Source: Myxococcales bacterium (lineage in GTDB: Bacteria > Myxococcota > B64-G9). Taken from it: DNA of 64,000 bases. The notes under the pieces were generated by a model. The model made no database searches. It saw only the letters and a program-made list of their open reading frames with translations, and was not told where the DNA came from. The position numbers were made by a program, and so were the translations under genes. Of this stretch, positions 17,797-27,134 are shown one piece after another (within the stretch, counting starts at the first letter, position 1; each line of letters starts with the position of its first letter). The stretch spans positions 53,965 to 117,964 of the forward strand of contig JAAZNF010000109.1 in NCBI GenBank assembly GCA_012798435.1, in the 5' to 3' direction.

Positions 17797-19179
17797 CTAC
17801 AGCACGCGCACCAGAAGCGACAGCCCCAGCACGTCGTAGAAGCTGCGGTAGCGCCCACCGCCGATGCTGATGCTGCCCTCGGGGTTGCTGGGGTTGGTCT
17901 GCACGGCGCGGCTCTCGGACACGGGGATGTCGCGGCCCTCCACGAACACGTGCAAATAGCCGAGATCGAGCTCGAAGACGCCGAGGCGCGCCCCCGCGCC
18001 CAGGGAGAGCCCCCACTTGCCGGCGTCGGCCGCAGCCACCGAGTAGTAGGCGTCCGGGCTGGCACCGTTCTCGCGGTAGACGCCGGCGCGCAAGGTCAGC
18101 CAGGGCAGGGGCCGGTAGCTCCCGCCCAGGCGGACCGAGAGCGTGTCGCGGTAGTGGCGCGCGAGGCGCAGCGGCAGCACCAGGTAGTCGCCGATGGTCG
18201 GCACGTTGCGGTAGTAGGCGGGCTCGAGCGTCTTCACCTCGATCTCGTCGAACACCGACCAGTCCTCGAAGACGACCGTGAGCTCCACGTCGAAGCGCTC
18301 GCCGGGATCGGCGTAGCGCAGCCCGCCGCGCATCACCCAGGGAAAGCGAAAGCGCGTGCTCACCTCGGGCGTCTCCGGGTCCAGGGTGACGCCGTCCCAG
18401 TACAGGTGATCGGGCAGGCGCATGCGCAGTTCCCCACGCGCGTCGAACGACACTCCGGCCATGACCGACAAGCCGAGCTCGAAGCCCCGCAGCCACGTCA
18501 CCCAGGCGCCGGGCGCCAACCACAGGCCGGCCACCACCGTGGGCACGAAGTCGTCGGAGGCCAAGAACTGCACCACCCCGTCCTGATCGCGCTCCTCCGG
18601 GCCGCCGAAGATGCCGGGGAACGACGAGGCCGCCAGGGTGTTGTTGATGCGCAGCGAGACCAGGGTAGGGGCCAGACCCAGGCGCAGGCCGTCGAGCGGT
18701 TCCCAGGCCGCGGCGGCGGCCAGGAGCACCCCGAAGTTGTCGGCGCGGATCAGGCTGTAGCGCTGCGCGCCGTCCTCGGGGAAGCGCGAAAGACCGGTGT
18801 ACGGCCCGTAGGCGCCCAGGGCGAAGGTGAAGCGCGAGAGCCCGAAGTCCGAGGACACCGCAAACGACGGGTCGGGCAGCGGCGGCGCCTGGTTGGACAC
18901 CGGCGCGTAGGCCTCGCCCACCTCGGGCACGGTGTAGCGATTGAAATCGAGCGAGTAGAAGATGAGCCCGCTGTCCAGGTGGAGGCGGGTGCCCTTCTGG
19001 CCGGCCAGCGCCGCCGGGTTGTACCACAGGGCGGAAAGGTCGTCGCAGGAGGCCACGAAGGCCCCGCCCCGGGAGAAGGCCCGCACCCCGCGATCCGGCA
19101 GGTAGAAGCCGCCCGCGCGCGCCGCGTTCGCCGCGAAAACGCATCCCAACAGGGCGGTCACTCCGAAAAAGCGCATCAT
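17797..19179 (-). CDS. OmpP1/FadL-family outer membrane protein
   Basis: The 460-aa protein has a signal peptide (MMRFFGVTALLGCVFAANA) and the FadL N-terminal signature: GGFYLPDRGVRAFSRGGAFV followed by DDLSALWYNPAALAG. A long series of alternating amphipathic beta strands runs to a C-terminal strand ending in Leu. FadL-type barrels import hydrophobic compounds such as fatty acids or aromatics across the outer membrane. The start overlaps the adenine deaminase stop (ATGA), so the two are co-transcribed, though no metabolic link between them is obvious. Confidence 0.88.
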   Translation of the reverse strand: MMRFFGVTALLGCVFAANAARAGGFYLPDRGVRAFSRGGAFVASCDDLSALWYNPAALAGQKGTRLHLDSGLIFYSLDFNRYTVPEVGEAYAPVSNQAPPLPDPSFAVSSDFGLSRFTFALGAYGPYTGLSRFPEDGAQRYSLIRADNFGVLLAAAAAWEPLDGLRLGLAPTLVSLRINNTLAASSFPGIFGGPEERDQDGVVQFLASDDFVPTVVAGLWLAPGAWVTWLRGFELGLSVMAGVSFDARGELRMRLPDHLYWDGVTLDPETPEVSTRFRFPWVMRGGLRYADPGERFDVELTVVFEDWSVFDEIEVKTLEPAYYRNVPTIGDYLVLPLRLARHYRDTLSVRLGGSYRPLPWLTLRAGVYRENGASPDAYYSVAAADAGKWGLSLGAGARLGVFELDLGYLHVFVEGRDIPVSESRAVQTNPSNPEGSISIGGGRYRSFYDVLGLSLLVRVL

Positions 19180-20903
19180 GCCGGCGCGTCCGGGAACAGG
19201 CCGATGAAGCGGAAGTTGTCCACGTCCACCAGGCCGCGGTCGGTGATCTTCAGGCTGGGGATGACCGGCAGGCACAAGAAGGACAGCGCCATGAAGGGAT
19301 CGGGCAGGGTGCAGCCGAGCCGCGCGGCCGCCTCCTGGAGATCGCGCAGGGTGCGGGCCACCTCGGACAGCGGCAGGTCGGACATCAGGCCGGCGATGGG
19401 GCAGCGCAGCGAGGCTCGCGTCTCGCCGTCGTCGGCGACCACCAGGCCGCCGCCCAGCTTCACGATGCGCACCGCGGCCTCGAACATGTCGCGATCGTTC
19501 GTGCCCACCACCACGATATTGTGGGAGTCGTGGGCGATGCTGCTGGCGATGGCCCCGCGCTTGAGACCGAAGCCGCGCACGAAGCCGCGGCTGGTGTTGC
19601 CCGAGCCGCGGTGGCGCTCGATCACCGCGATCTTCAACATGTCACGCTCCGGGTCGGCCAGGGCGCGCCCGCCCTCGACGCGCACCTCATCGACCAGGTG
19701 GCGGGTGGTGATCTGGCCCGGCTGCACCCCGATCACCCGGGCCGTCTTGCCGTTGGCCGGGATGTAGAAGTCCTCTGGCTCGATCCAGCGCACGTTGATC
19801 GAGCCGCGCAGATAGGTCTTGGGCTGGACGGGGCGGAACTCCACCAGGTTGCCGTCCAGGGCCGCTAGCCGGCCGCCCTTGTACACCCGCCGGATGTCCA
19901 TGCGCGCAAGGTCCGACACCACCACCAGGTCGGCCAGGTAGCCGGGCGCCACCGCCCCGCGCCACGGCAGGCGGAAGTACTCGGCGGCGTTGATGGTGGC
20001 CATCTGCACCGCGATCAGCGGCGACAGCCCGCCGGCGATGGCGCGGCGCACCGAGTCGGCGATGTGCAGGCCGTTCACCAGGTCGAGCGGGTGGCGGTCG
20101 TCCGAGGCGAAGAAGCAGCGGCGCGCGTTCTCCACGGTGATCACTGGAAGCAAATCGTCGAGGTTCTTCTCGGTGGTGCCCTCGCGGATCATGAGGTGCA
20201 TGCCCCGGCGCAGCTTCTCGCGCGCCTCGGCGGCGGAGGTCGTCTCGTGGTCCGAGACGATGCCGGCCGCCACGTAGGCGTTCAGGCGGTTGCCGGAGAG
20301 CAAGGGGGCGTGGCCGTCGATGCGTTTCCCGCGCGCCGTGGCCAGCTTGGCCATGGTGGCCGCGTCGCGGGCCAGCACGCCAGGGTAGTTCATCATCTCG
20401 CCGAGCCCCAGCACCCAGGGCTCGTCCAGCATGGGCGCGATGTCCTCGGCGGTGAGCGAGGCCCCGGCCGTCTCCATGGCGGTGGCCGGCACGCAGGAGG
20501 GCAGCATGGCGAAGAAATCCACCGGCAGCCCCTCGCTTACCCGGTGCATGTAGGTGATGCCCTCGAGGCCCAGCACGTTGGCCACCTCGTGCGGGTCGTA
20601 GATCACGGTGGTGGTGCCGAGCGGCAGCACCGCCCGCACGAACTCCACCGGGCGCACCATGGCGCTCTCCAGGTGGATGTGGCCCTCGATGAGCCCGGGC
20701 AGCACGTAGGCGCCCTCGAGGTCCACCACCTCCCGGGCCTGGTAGCCGCCGCTCTCCCCCAGCCCGGCCACCCGGTCGCCGGCCACGGCGATGTCGGCCG
20801 GGTGAATCTCCCCCGAAAGCACGTTCACCAGGCGCGCGTTCTTGAGCAGCAGGTCCGCCGGTTGCTCGCCCAAGGCGAAGGCGATGAGCTCTGCATGATC
20901 CAT
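19176..20903 (-). CDS. ade: adenine deaminase
   Basis: This 575-aa amidohydrolase deaminates adenine to hypoxanthine for purine salvage. Family hallmarks are VLPGLIEGHIHLESAM (metal-binding HxH, near residue 75), TTTVIYDPHEVANVLG, a SDHETTSAAEA block with a further His ligand and an Asp-containing FASDDRHPLDLV. The length fits the bacterial AdeC group. A purine-rich AAGAGGAG Shine-Dalgarno sits before the ATG, and a TTGTCA/TATCAT promoter is upstream. It is followed by the overlapping FadL-like gene. Confidence 0.93.
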   Translation of the reverse strand: MDHAELIAFALGEQPADLLLKNARLVNVLSGEIHPADIAVAGDRVAGLGESGGYQAREVVDLEGAYVLPGLIEGHIHLESAMVRPVEFVRAVLPLGTTTVIYDPHEVANVLGLEGITYMHRVSEGLPVDFFAMLPSCVPATAMETAGASLTAEDIAPMLDEPWVLGLGEMMNYPGVLARDAATMAKLATARGKRIDGHAPLLSGNRLNAYVAAGIVSDHETTSAAEAREKLRRGMHLMIREGTTEKNLDDLLPVITVENARRCFFASDDRHPLDLVNGLHIADSVRRAIAGGLSPLIAVQMATINAAEYFRLPWRGAVAPGYLADLVVVSDLARMDIRRVYKGGRLAALDGNLVEFRPVQPKTYLRGSINVRWIEPEDFYIPANGKTARVIGVQPGQITTRHLVDEVRVEGGRALADPERDMLKIAVIERHRGSGNTSRGFVRGFGLKRGAIASSIAHDSHNIVVVGTNDRDMFEAAVRIVKLGGGLVVADDGETRASLRCPIAGLMSDLPLSEVARTLRDLQEAAARLGCTLPDPFMALSFLCLPVIPSLKITDRGLVDVDNFRFIGLFPDAPA

Positions 20904-20923
20904 TCCGCGCTCCTCTTGGCGGC

Positions 20924-20952
20924 ATGATAGCCGCTATCGCGGCGACTGACAA
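20924..20952 (-). promoter_or_regulatory. promoter of the adenine deaminase operon
   Basis: Read on the minus strand: TTGTCA (20947-20952), 17-bp spacer, TATCAT (20924-20929). Unlike the leaderless genes here, a 14-nt leader with a Shine-Dalgarno follows. It is divergent to a possible TTGCGC-17-TAGAGT promoter at 20963-20991 for the radical SAM gene. Confidence 0.5.
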
Positions 20953-21015
20953 ATCACCCGCCTTGCGCCGGCGGCCGGACGCGACTAGAGTGGCGCGCAC
21001 GTCCCTGGCGCGCGA

Positions 21016-22785
21016 ATGCCCACGCTGGCTCCGGCGCCCCCGCGTCCGGTCGCGCGAAGAACGGGTTTTCACATGGTGGCCAATGGAAAGCCGGGCGAGT
21101 GGAACGAGCTGCGGGCGCTGGCCCGGCGGCTACGGCCGCTCGCCGCGCGCGGGGTGCTGCAACACTTCTACCTGGCGCCGACGCTGCCGCAGGCGCCGCT
21201 CTCGCACCGCGAAGTCCTCGACACCTGGCTCTCCTTTGCGGCCGACGCGCGGATGACGCCGCAACCGCTGCACCTCTACCTGCACATCCCGTTCTGCGCC
21301 CACAAGTGTCGCTACTGCATCTACCACAGCCAGGGCGACTTCGACCCGCGTGACCTTTCGGCCTACCTCAAACGGCTCCATGCCGAGCTCGACGCCTACC
21401 GGGAGTTCGGGGCATCGCGGTCTTGCGACACCTTCTACCTGGGCGGGGGGACGCCGACCGTGCTGTCGGAGCGGCAGCTCGAATCGCTGCTCGAACGGGT
21501 GCACCGGCACTTTCGCTTTCGCCCCGGCGGCGAGCGCGCCTTCGAGTGCAACCCGCTCAGCCTGACCCCCGCCAAGGCCCGCCTGTTCGCGCGCTTCGGG
21601 CTCAACCGGGCGAGCTTCGGGGTGCAGACGCTGCGGCGCACGACCCTCTCCGGCTGCAACCGCGGCTACCAGACCGAGCGCATGGTGCGCCGGTGCATCG
21701 AGGCGCTGCGCGCCGAGCGCTTCTTCGTCAACGCCGACCTCATCCACGGCCTCGACGACGGATCGCTTGCGGAGCTGGCCCGCACCGCGCGCCGCTTGCT
21801 CGACTTCGGGGTCACGCAGATCACCGTGTACTCGCTTTCCCCGTACACCCCGGAGGGCGTGGGCCGGGCCCGCGGGCTTCCCATGGACGAGCTGGGGCGT
21901 TCTCTGGCAGAGCGCGCCGAGCTTGCCGAAATGAACATCCGGGCGCACCCCACGGCGCTGGGGATCGCGCGGCCCGATCACTCCGACAATCTGCTCGACG
22001 AGGAAGGCAAGCGCGCGGGCCGGCTGGTGCTCTACTCGGACGCCAACCCGGATCCGTTCTCGCTGCTCGGGCTCGGGCCGAGCGCGCGCGGTTCGGTCTT
22101 CGGACGGCTGCGCTACCAGTTCCTGCCGTACCCGGCGGCGACGCCGTTCTCGCCCGGGGGCCGACTGGCCGTCGGCCGCTTCCTGGAGCCGGACGAGGAG
22201 CAGCGCCGCTACGTGGTGGGCCAGCTCGAGGACGCCGGTGCTCTCTCCCCGGCCCGTTACCGCGAGCATTTCGCGGAGAGCCTGCAGGCGCGGTTCGGCA
22301 GGCAGCTTGGCTTGCTCCGCCGGGCGGGCTGGCTCGAGCGCGGACCGCGGGGATATGTCTTGTGCGTTCGGGATCCGGTCGAGCGCTTCGCCGCCTGCCT
22401 CGCGTTCGTCTCGAAGCCGATGCGGCGAGCCGTTCGAGCGCAGGCGAACGCGCCTTCGCCAACGGAGCGTTCCTCGCCAAAGACTCCCCGCCCCTCCGGC
22501 GCGGGCGCCGGCCGGAGGCTGCGCCTCCAGGACCCGCAGGGCGTCACGCTCGAGGTGGAGCTGGTGGCGGCGGCGGCAGACCGGCCGGTGTTCTTCGGTT
22601 GCGCCGGGCTGGGGTTCTTCGTCCCCGGCAACGACTTTCGCCCCGACTCGAAGCAGTCTCGCCTGCTCGAGCGCTTCTGCCGGCTCTTCGCGCGCGCGGC
22701 GCGGCACGCCCCGGGCGATGTGGACGCGCTGGCCCGGCGCCTGCTGGATGCGCGCGACGCGGCCCTGTCCGTGCGCGGCGCTTGA
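21016..22785 (+). CDS. HemN/HemW-like radical SAM protein with C-terminal extension
   Basis: The 589-aa protein contains the HemN-group signature LYLHIPFCAHKCRYC, with the 4Fe-4S ligands Cys94, Cys98 and Cys101, and the SAM-binding LGGGTPT (about 141-147). RASFGVQTL and ADLIHGLDDGS are further HemW-like blocks. The radical SAM part ends near residue 380; a further ~200 residues, including a basic low-complexity linker, have no recognised match. Family members act in heme metabolism or as radical methylases, and the exact reaction is open. A downstream ATG at 21073 is an alternative start. Confidence 0.85.
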   Translation: MPTLAPAPPRPVARRTGFHMVANGKPGEWNELRALARRLRPLAARGVLQHFYLAPTLPQAPLSHREVLDTWLSFAADARMTPQPLHLYLHIPFCAHKCRYCIYHSQGDFDPRDLSAYLKRLHAELDAYREFGASRSCDTFYLGGGTPTVLSERQLESLLERVHRHFRFRPGGERAFECNPLSLTPAKARLFARFGLNRASFGVQTLRRTTLSGCNRGYQTERMVRRCIEALRAERFFVNADLIHGLDDGSLAELARTARRLLDFGVTQITVYSLSPYTPEGVGRARGLPMDELGRSLAERAELAEMNIRAHPTALGIARPDHSDNLLDEEGKRAGRLVLYSDANPDPFSLLGLGPSARGSVFGRLRYQFLPYPAATPFSPGGRLAVGRFLEPDEEQRRYVVGQLEDAGALSPARYREHFAESLQARFGRQLGLLRRAGWLERGPRGYVLCVRDPVERFAACLAFVSKPMRRAVRAQANAPSPTERSSPKTPRPSGAGAGRRLRLQDPQGVTLEVELVAAAADRPVFFGCAGLGFFVPGNDFRPDSKQSRLLERFCRLFARAARHAPGDVDALARRLLDARDAALSVRGA

Positions 22786-22792
22786 GGCCGTG

Positions 22793-23761
22793 CTAGGGAG
22801 AGGACCACCAGTCTTCAGGGTACAGCCGGGCCGAGATCTGCGCCCCGCGCTCGCTGCCGAGGCCGCGGGCGCCGTTCTGGAGAAGCTCGTCCAGGCGGGT
22901 CCAGGCCTTCTCCTCCATCTCGCGCCGCTGTTCCGGATCGGTGGCGAGCTCGGCGGCGTACAACCACAGGTCCACCTCGTAGTCCCAGGCGTTGAGGTAC
23001 AGGCGGGCCCCCGATCCCGCCACCTCGCGCGCGGCGTCGGCCAGGTAACCCGGATCGATGTGCACCCAGCGCAGCTCGAGCTCCGGGCCGACCTCCCGCA
23101 CCAGTTGCCCCGCCTCGGCGGCGGAGCTCACCCGCGCCATCACCAGACCGCCCGGGACGACGGCGCGGTAGGCGCGCAGCGATTCGAGGTTCGAGTCGAA
23201 GAACAAGATCCGCCTTTCGGCGCCGAGCGTTTTCACCAAGGTGGCCAGCGAGGTGGCGTCCCCGGCCTTGAAGTCCACGTCGAGCAGCAGCTCCGGCCGG
23301 GTGCGGCGCAACAGATCCTCGAGCAGGGCCGGATGGCAGCGCTCGGGGTTGGCCTCGGGGTCGCCCGCGCAGCGGCTGTCATTGATGACCAGCTGGGCGA
23401 ACTCCGCGGCGGTGAGCTGGTCGACCCGGGTTTTACCGGGGAAGCGTGTCTCGCCGTCCGTGGTGCGGGTGACGTCGTCGTCGTGCATGAGCACCCACAC
23501 GCCGTCGGCGGTCTGGCGCGGGTCGACCTCCACCATGGGCACCCCCAGCGCCTGGCACCCGAGGTACGCGGCCAGGGTGTTCTCCGGCTCGTCCCCGCAC
23601 ATGCCGCGGTGGGCCGAGACCAGCGCGTAGGGGCAGGCGGCGTCGGCGAGACACGAGACGGGGTCGAACCCGCCGCCACCACCGCCGCCGCCGCAAGCGG
23701 CGGCCGAGACGAGGCTCCACGGGAGCCAGGCCATGCCCATCAGCAGGAGTTTATTTTGCAT
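22793..23761 (-). CDS. glycerophosphodiester phosphodiesterase family lipoprotein
   Basis: The 322-aa protein has a signal peptide and a lipobox-like AAAC followed by an eight-Gly run. The catalytic domain shows the GDPD motifs AHRGMCGDEPENTLAAY, VEVDPRQTADGVWVLMHDD and LLLDVDFK, holding the catalytic His pair and metal-binding Glu/Asp. It should hydrolyse glycerophosphodiesters outside the cytoplasm, releasing glycerol-3-phosphate. It converges with the radical SAM gene, 7 bp apart. The start is leaderless-like: TAGGAT lies 6 nt upstream. Confidence 0.88.
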   Translation of the reverse strand: MQNKLLLMGMAWLPWSLVSAAACGGGGGGGGFDPVSCLADAACPYALVSAHRGMCGDEPENTLAAYLGCQALGVPMVEVDPRQTADGVWVLMHDDDVTRTTDGETRFPGKTRVDQLTAAEFAQLVINDSRCAGDPEANPERCHPALLEDLLRRTRPELLLDVDFKAGDATSLATLVKTLGAERRILFFDSNLESLRAYRAVVPGGLVMARVSSAAEAGQLVREVGPELELRWVHIDPGYLADAAREVAGSGARLYLNAWDYEVDLWLYAAELATDPEQRREMEEKAWTRLDELLQNGARGLGSERGAQISARLYPEDWWSSP

Positions 23762-23767
23762 GTGCTC

Positions 23768-23797
23768 ATCCTAGCGCGGCCTTCGGCCGCAACCCAA
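23768..23797 (-). promoter_or_regulatory. promoter, leaderless start of the GDPD gene
   Basis: On the minus strand TTGGGT (23792-23797), 18-bp spacer, TAGGAT (23768-23773), then 6 nt to the ATG. No Shine-Dalgarno is seen. Confidence 0.4.
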
Positions 23798-23932
23798 ACG
23801 CGCGCCCGCCCGCGCTGGCTCTTGCGGCCCGCGGTCGGTCGCGCAAGACGTGTATGGCCAAGGGATCCATGGGCCCGACAAGAGTCTAGCGCGGCCAGCG
23901 GCATCATCCAAGATGTCATGGGCGTCGGCGAG

Positions 23933-26896
23933 TCACGGGAGCAACTGGACCAGCTCCACGTCGCCGGCCGGCAGCGAGATCGCAAACGAGCTGTCGCCGG
24001 CTCCCAGTGCTTGGTCCGGCGCGCCGGCGATGAGCGAGCGCACCGTGAGCGGCCCGGCCAGGCCGAGTCGCGCGCGGTCGAACGTCACGCTGATGCTGCG
24101 ATCCGAATCGCTTGTGTTGCGCAGGACAAAATACAGCGGCCGCCCGCCGCCGCCGAAGCGCTCCACGTACACCGCCGCGTCCCCGCTCGCGGCGAAGGTG
24201 AGCGGCTCCCAGCCGGCGGCGTTGATGGCGCGAATGAGCGGCACGTAGCGCACAAACAGCGGCCGGTCGCGCTGGTACAGCGCGGGCGTTGCGAAGTAGT
24301 TGTCCTCGGAGGCGTTGTGGCTGAACATGCTCGGGTAGATGCCGTAGAACAGGCAGGTGCGCATGTAGCGCTCCACCATCTCGTAGCTCATGTTGGAAAA
24401 ATCGGTGTTCATGAGGAAGCCGTAGGGCCGCTGGTAGGCGAGCGAGCGCCGGTACAGGAGCGCCTCGTCGGATTCTGGCACCAGCGCGTACCCCGCGCCG
24501 GTGTCCCGGACCCAGTCCACCTCTTGCCCCATGAAGTCCATGAGGTCCGCGCCCCAGGGCGTGCGGATCAGCATGGCGTTGGCGATGAGGTACTTCCCGT
24601 GCGGGAGCTGCGGCTTCAGCCAGCGGGCGAACTTGACGGTGGAGAACACGATCGGCACCCCCAGCGGGTGGGGTGGTTCGGCGGTGAAGGTGAGCGGCTC
24701 GTCCACGGCGGCGAAGTGCGAGCGGCGGAAATCCGGCACCGTGGCCCACATGACGAAACTGTCCAGGTACTCGCCGTCGAGGCCCGGGTACGTCTGGTAG
24801 GCGGCGGCGGCCTGGGCGTTCCAGGCGTAGCTCGCCTGGTTGAGCGTGTACGGCGGCTCCGCGATGTCGGGGTCGGCCGACAGCGTGAACAAGGCGCACT
24901 TCCCCGGGCACCAGGGCGGCCCGTCCGTATACGCTTCGTAGAGGTAGCGCTGGGCCGTATCGAAGATGCCGGAGGAGAGGGTCTTTTCGGCCAGGGCGCG
25001 CTGGGAGGCGGTGCCGGAGGCGTAGAGGCCCCGGAGGTAGGCGAGGACCTTGTCGTAGTCGGCGACGTCCACCGAGTCGTCCGTGATGCGAAGCCAGGTC
25101 GAGGCCGGCTCCGAGATGTAGCGCAGCGCCAGGATGCCGTGGGCGTCGTCGAAGGCGACCTGAGACAGCGAGCCGATTTCGTGGATGCCGATGCCGAAGT
25201 CCTCGATGTGCTGGCCGGGCTCGTTCTGCACCTGGGCCAGATCGGCGAACGCCACCCAGATGCCCTCCTGCTCGGGCGGGATGGGGCGCGCAAAGTGCGC
25301 CGGGAAGCGCTCGTAGAATCCCTGGAGCGCCGCGCGGAAGGCGCTCTGGGGCTCCGGAGGCCGGGTGCGAAAGAGCGTGAAGTCCAGCCAGGCGCGGTTT
25401 GGGAATTTCGCGGTGGCGGGCGAAAGCCCCACATCGCAAGCCAGGTAGAGCTGGTGGGAGATCGGGTTGTACGCCAAGCGGAAGATCCGCGACTGGTCGA
25501 GGGGCACACCCAGCGCCAGCGCGAATTCGGCGTTCGCCACCGTGGCCAGGGGATAGACCGAGAAGGCGCCGGTGGCACCCAGGCGCGTGTACCAGAAGCT
25601 CGCGGTGTTGGAGAGTTCACGCGAGCCGGTGAGCGGGCGGGCGCGGCGGGCGTCGTCGCCCCACATCCCGCCCGGCGCGAGGACCGGCAGCGCGAAGTAC
25701 AGCGTGATCGGGCGGTCCTCGGCGCGGCGGCTCTCGATTTCGAGGTGGACGTCCAGGCGATCGAGAGCGGGCGTGATCCTGGCGACCAGGTCCAGAGCGT
25801 GCTCGGCGAGAGCGGCGCGCTGGACCAGGGAGCCGCCCTCTTCGGCGACCGATCCGCCCGGGGCGATCCACACCGGGCTGCTCATTTCGTGAAAGAAGAG
25901 CCCGCCCAGGTAGTCTCGCGCCGGATCGAGTCGATCCTGTCCGTCGGTGCGCAGGGCGGCCGGCGCGCCGCCGCCGCTCCACAGCGCCAGGGCGAGCCCG
26001 TCCCCGGTCGCCGCCGCGAGCGGAGCGCCGTCCCGGTACGGCGCCGCGGGGGAATGCGTGGCGACGATACGGCCGTCGAACGGGAGCACCTCGGCCTCGA
26101 CCTCGGAGAGCATAAGGTCGTCGAACCACACACCGCCCTCGTGATCGCCGCGCAGCAGCACGTAGAACGAGACGGACTTCACCGGATAGGCGGGCACGGC
26201 GAAGCCAGTCCTCTTCTGCCAGTCGTGCGTGCCGGTTTCGAAGGGCGGGGCCGGGATCTGGCCGTAGAGCGCGCAAGGAGACGAGGTGGACGGATCGCAG
26301 CCGTGTTCGGGATCGTCGGTCACGGTCATGTACTGGATGTCGAGGTATATGGAGGCGGCGCCGTCGGGACTCCCGGTGAGGGATGCGGCCTTGCTCCAAC
26401 CGGAGAAGAACAGCGGTCTTGCCTCGTGGCGGTCGAGCCGGATCGACTGGTAGGCGCCGTACTGGGCGGAGTCGCCGGCGCCGCGCACAAGGCGAATGGC
26501 GTTTCCGGTGCGACCCTCGCCGAGACCCGCCTGGTATCCGGACTGGAAGGCGTGCCAACCTTCGAATGCGCCGCCGCTCTCGGTTTCCAGCGAGGCATTC
26601 TGGAGGAGGTTTTCGGACATCGGAACGTTCTCGTCGGCGAGCGTGAACACCACCCAGGGAGCGATCACCGGCCCGCCGTCGTCCGGGCCCGCGTCCGTCT
26701 GCGTATCGGGGCCAAAATCCGCTGCGCCGTCGAGGCCGCTGTCGGTGCCTGAAACATCTCCAGCGTCGAGCCCGGCATCGAGCGCGCTTCCATCGGTCCC
26801 ATCCAGGACATCCGGGCCTCCATCCAGAGGACGGACTTCACCAGAACAGCCTTGGACCACCACAACAAGCAAAAAAACAAGACAAGTAGCTCTCAT
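23933..26896 (-). CDS. large lipoprotein with predicted carbohydrate-binding and glycosidase-like domains
   Basis: The 987-aa protein has a lipoprotein signal (VVVVQGC, Cys17), a 60-residue Asp/Gly/Ala linker, and a jelly-roll-like region (about 92-270: ENLLQNASLE, GGVWFDDLMLSEVE) typical of carbohydrate-binding modules. The C-terminal half contains GLDGEYLDSFVMW, which resembles the Asp-centred motif of TIM-barrel glycosidases, followed by LPHGKYLIANAM and a beta-sandwich end. I infer a surface glycoside hydrolase, but the family was not identified. A good AGGGGAG Shine-Dalgarno precedes the ATG. Confidence 0.7.
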   Translation of the reverse strand: MRATCLVFLLVVVVQGCSGEVRPLDGGPDVLDGTDGSALDAGLDAGDVSGTDSGLDGAADFGPDTQTDAGPDDGGPVIAPWVVFTLADENVPMSENLLQNASLETESGGAFEGWHAFQSGYQAGLGEGRTGNAIRLVRGAGDSAQYGAYQSIRLDRHEARPLFFSGWSKAASLTGSPDGAASIYLDIQYMTVTDDPEHGCDPSTSSPCALYGQIPAPPFETGTHDWQKRTGFAVPAYPVKSVSFYVLLRGDHEGGVWFDDLMLSEVEAEVLPFDGRIVATHSPAAPYRDGAPLAAATGDGLALALWSGGGAPAALRTDGQDRLDPARDYLGGLFFHEMSSPVWIAPGGSVAEEGGSLVQRAALAEHALDLVARITPALDRLDVHLEIESRRAEDRPITLYFALPVLAPGGMWGDDARRARPLTGSRELSNTASFWYTRLGATGAFSVYPLATVANAEFALALGVPLDQSRIFRLAYNPISHQLYLACDVGLSPATAKFPNRAWLDFTLFRTRPPEPQSAFRAALQGFYERFPAHFARPIPPEQEGIWVAFADLAQVQNEPGQHIEDFGIGIHEIGSLSQVAFDDAHGILALRYISEPASTWLRITDDSVDVADYDKVLAYLRGLYASGTASQRALAEKTLSSGIFDTAQRYLYEAYTDGPPWCPGKCALFTLSADPDIAEPPYTLNQASYAWNAQAAAAYQTYPGLDGEYLDSFVMWATVPDFRRSHFAAVDEPLTFTAEPPHPLGVPIVFSTVKFARWLKPQLPHGKYLIANAMLIRTPWGADLMDFMGQEVDWVRDTGAGYALVPESDEALLYRRSLAYQRPYGFLMNTDFSNMSYEMVERYMRTCLFYGIYPSMFSHNASEDNYFATPALYQRDRPLFVRYVPLIRAINAAGWEPLTFAASGDAAVYVERFGGGGRPLYFVLRNTSDSDRSISVTFDRARLGLAGPLTVRSLIAGAPDQALGAGDSSFAISLPAGDVELVQLLP

Positions 26897-26959
26897 AATC
26901 TCCCCTTTTTATTCTCTTATGCTCTGTATCACAGTCCACCCCAAAAACAAAGTAACAAA

Positions 26960-27039
26960 GGGGCCTGTCCCCAAATTTTGTCGTTTTTTTTCAAGGCTTT
27001 GAAACAAAAAAACACAATAAAAGACCGGGGCCTGTCCCC
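26960..27039. repeat. dispersed motif, two direct copies in an AT-rich promoter region
   Basis: GGGGCCTGTCCCC occurs at 26960-26972 and again at 27027-27039 in the same orientation. Between them an A/T-tract hairpin is visible (TTTCAAGGCTTTGAAA within flanking T and A runs). The copies sit between the divergent 987-aa lipoprotein gene and the Rrf2 gene. They match the copy at 53217-53229 exactly. Confidence 0.7.
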
Positions 27040-27068
27040 AACCGCATTTGATGATTTATTATCCGAAA

Positions 27069-27088
27069 TAAAATAGTCAACTATTTTA
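27069..27088. promoter_or_regulatory. putative Rrf2 operator
   Basis: A perfect inverted repeat TAAAATAGT-CA-ACTATTTTA with 9-bp arms ends one base before the -35 of the Rrf2 gene. Its AGTCAACTAT resembles half of the known IscR type-1 site, and a second AGTCAA/TTGACT dyad overlaps it. Autoregulation by the downstream Rrf2 protein is inferred. Confidence 0.5.
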
Positions 27089-27089
27089 C

Positions 27090-27117
27090 TTGACTTAATG
27101 ATATATTTTTTTACAAA
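27090..27117 (+). promoter_or_regulatory. promoter of the sulfur cassette
   Basis: TTGACT at 27090-27095, 16-bp spacer, TACAAA at 27112-27117. A GAGGACGAG Shine-Dalgarno precedes the ATG at 27135. A bound repressor at the adjacent palindrome would block the -35. Confidence 0.5.
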
Positions 27118-27134
27118 TAAACTCGAGGACGAGC

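Noticed and set aside
23680..23700. CCG-type triplet run as a microsatellite
   Set aside because: It encodes the poly-Gly after the lipobox of the GDPD lipoprotein; a plausible flexible linker.
22238..26752. 1504-codon open frame on the plus strand
   Set aside because: Antisense to the GDPD and 987-aa lipoprotein genes, whose domains are clear. Its composition is typical of a shadow frame.
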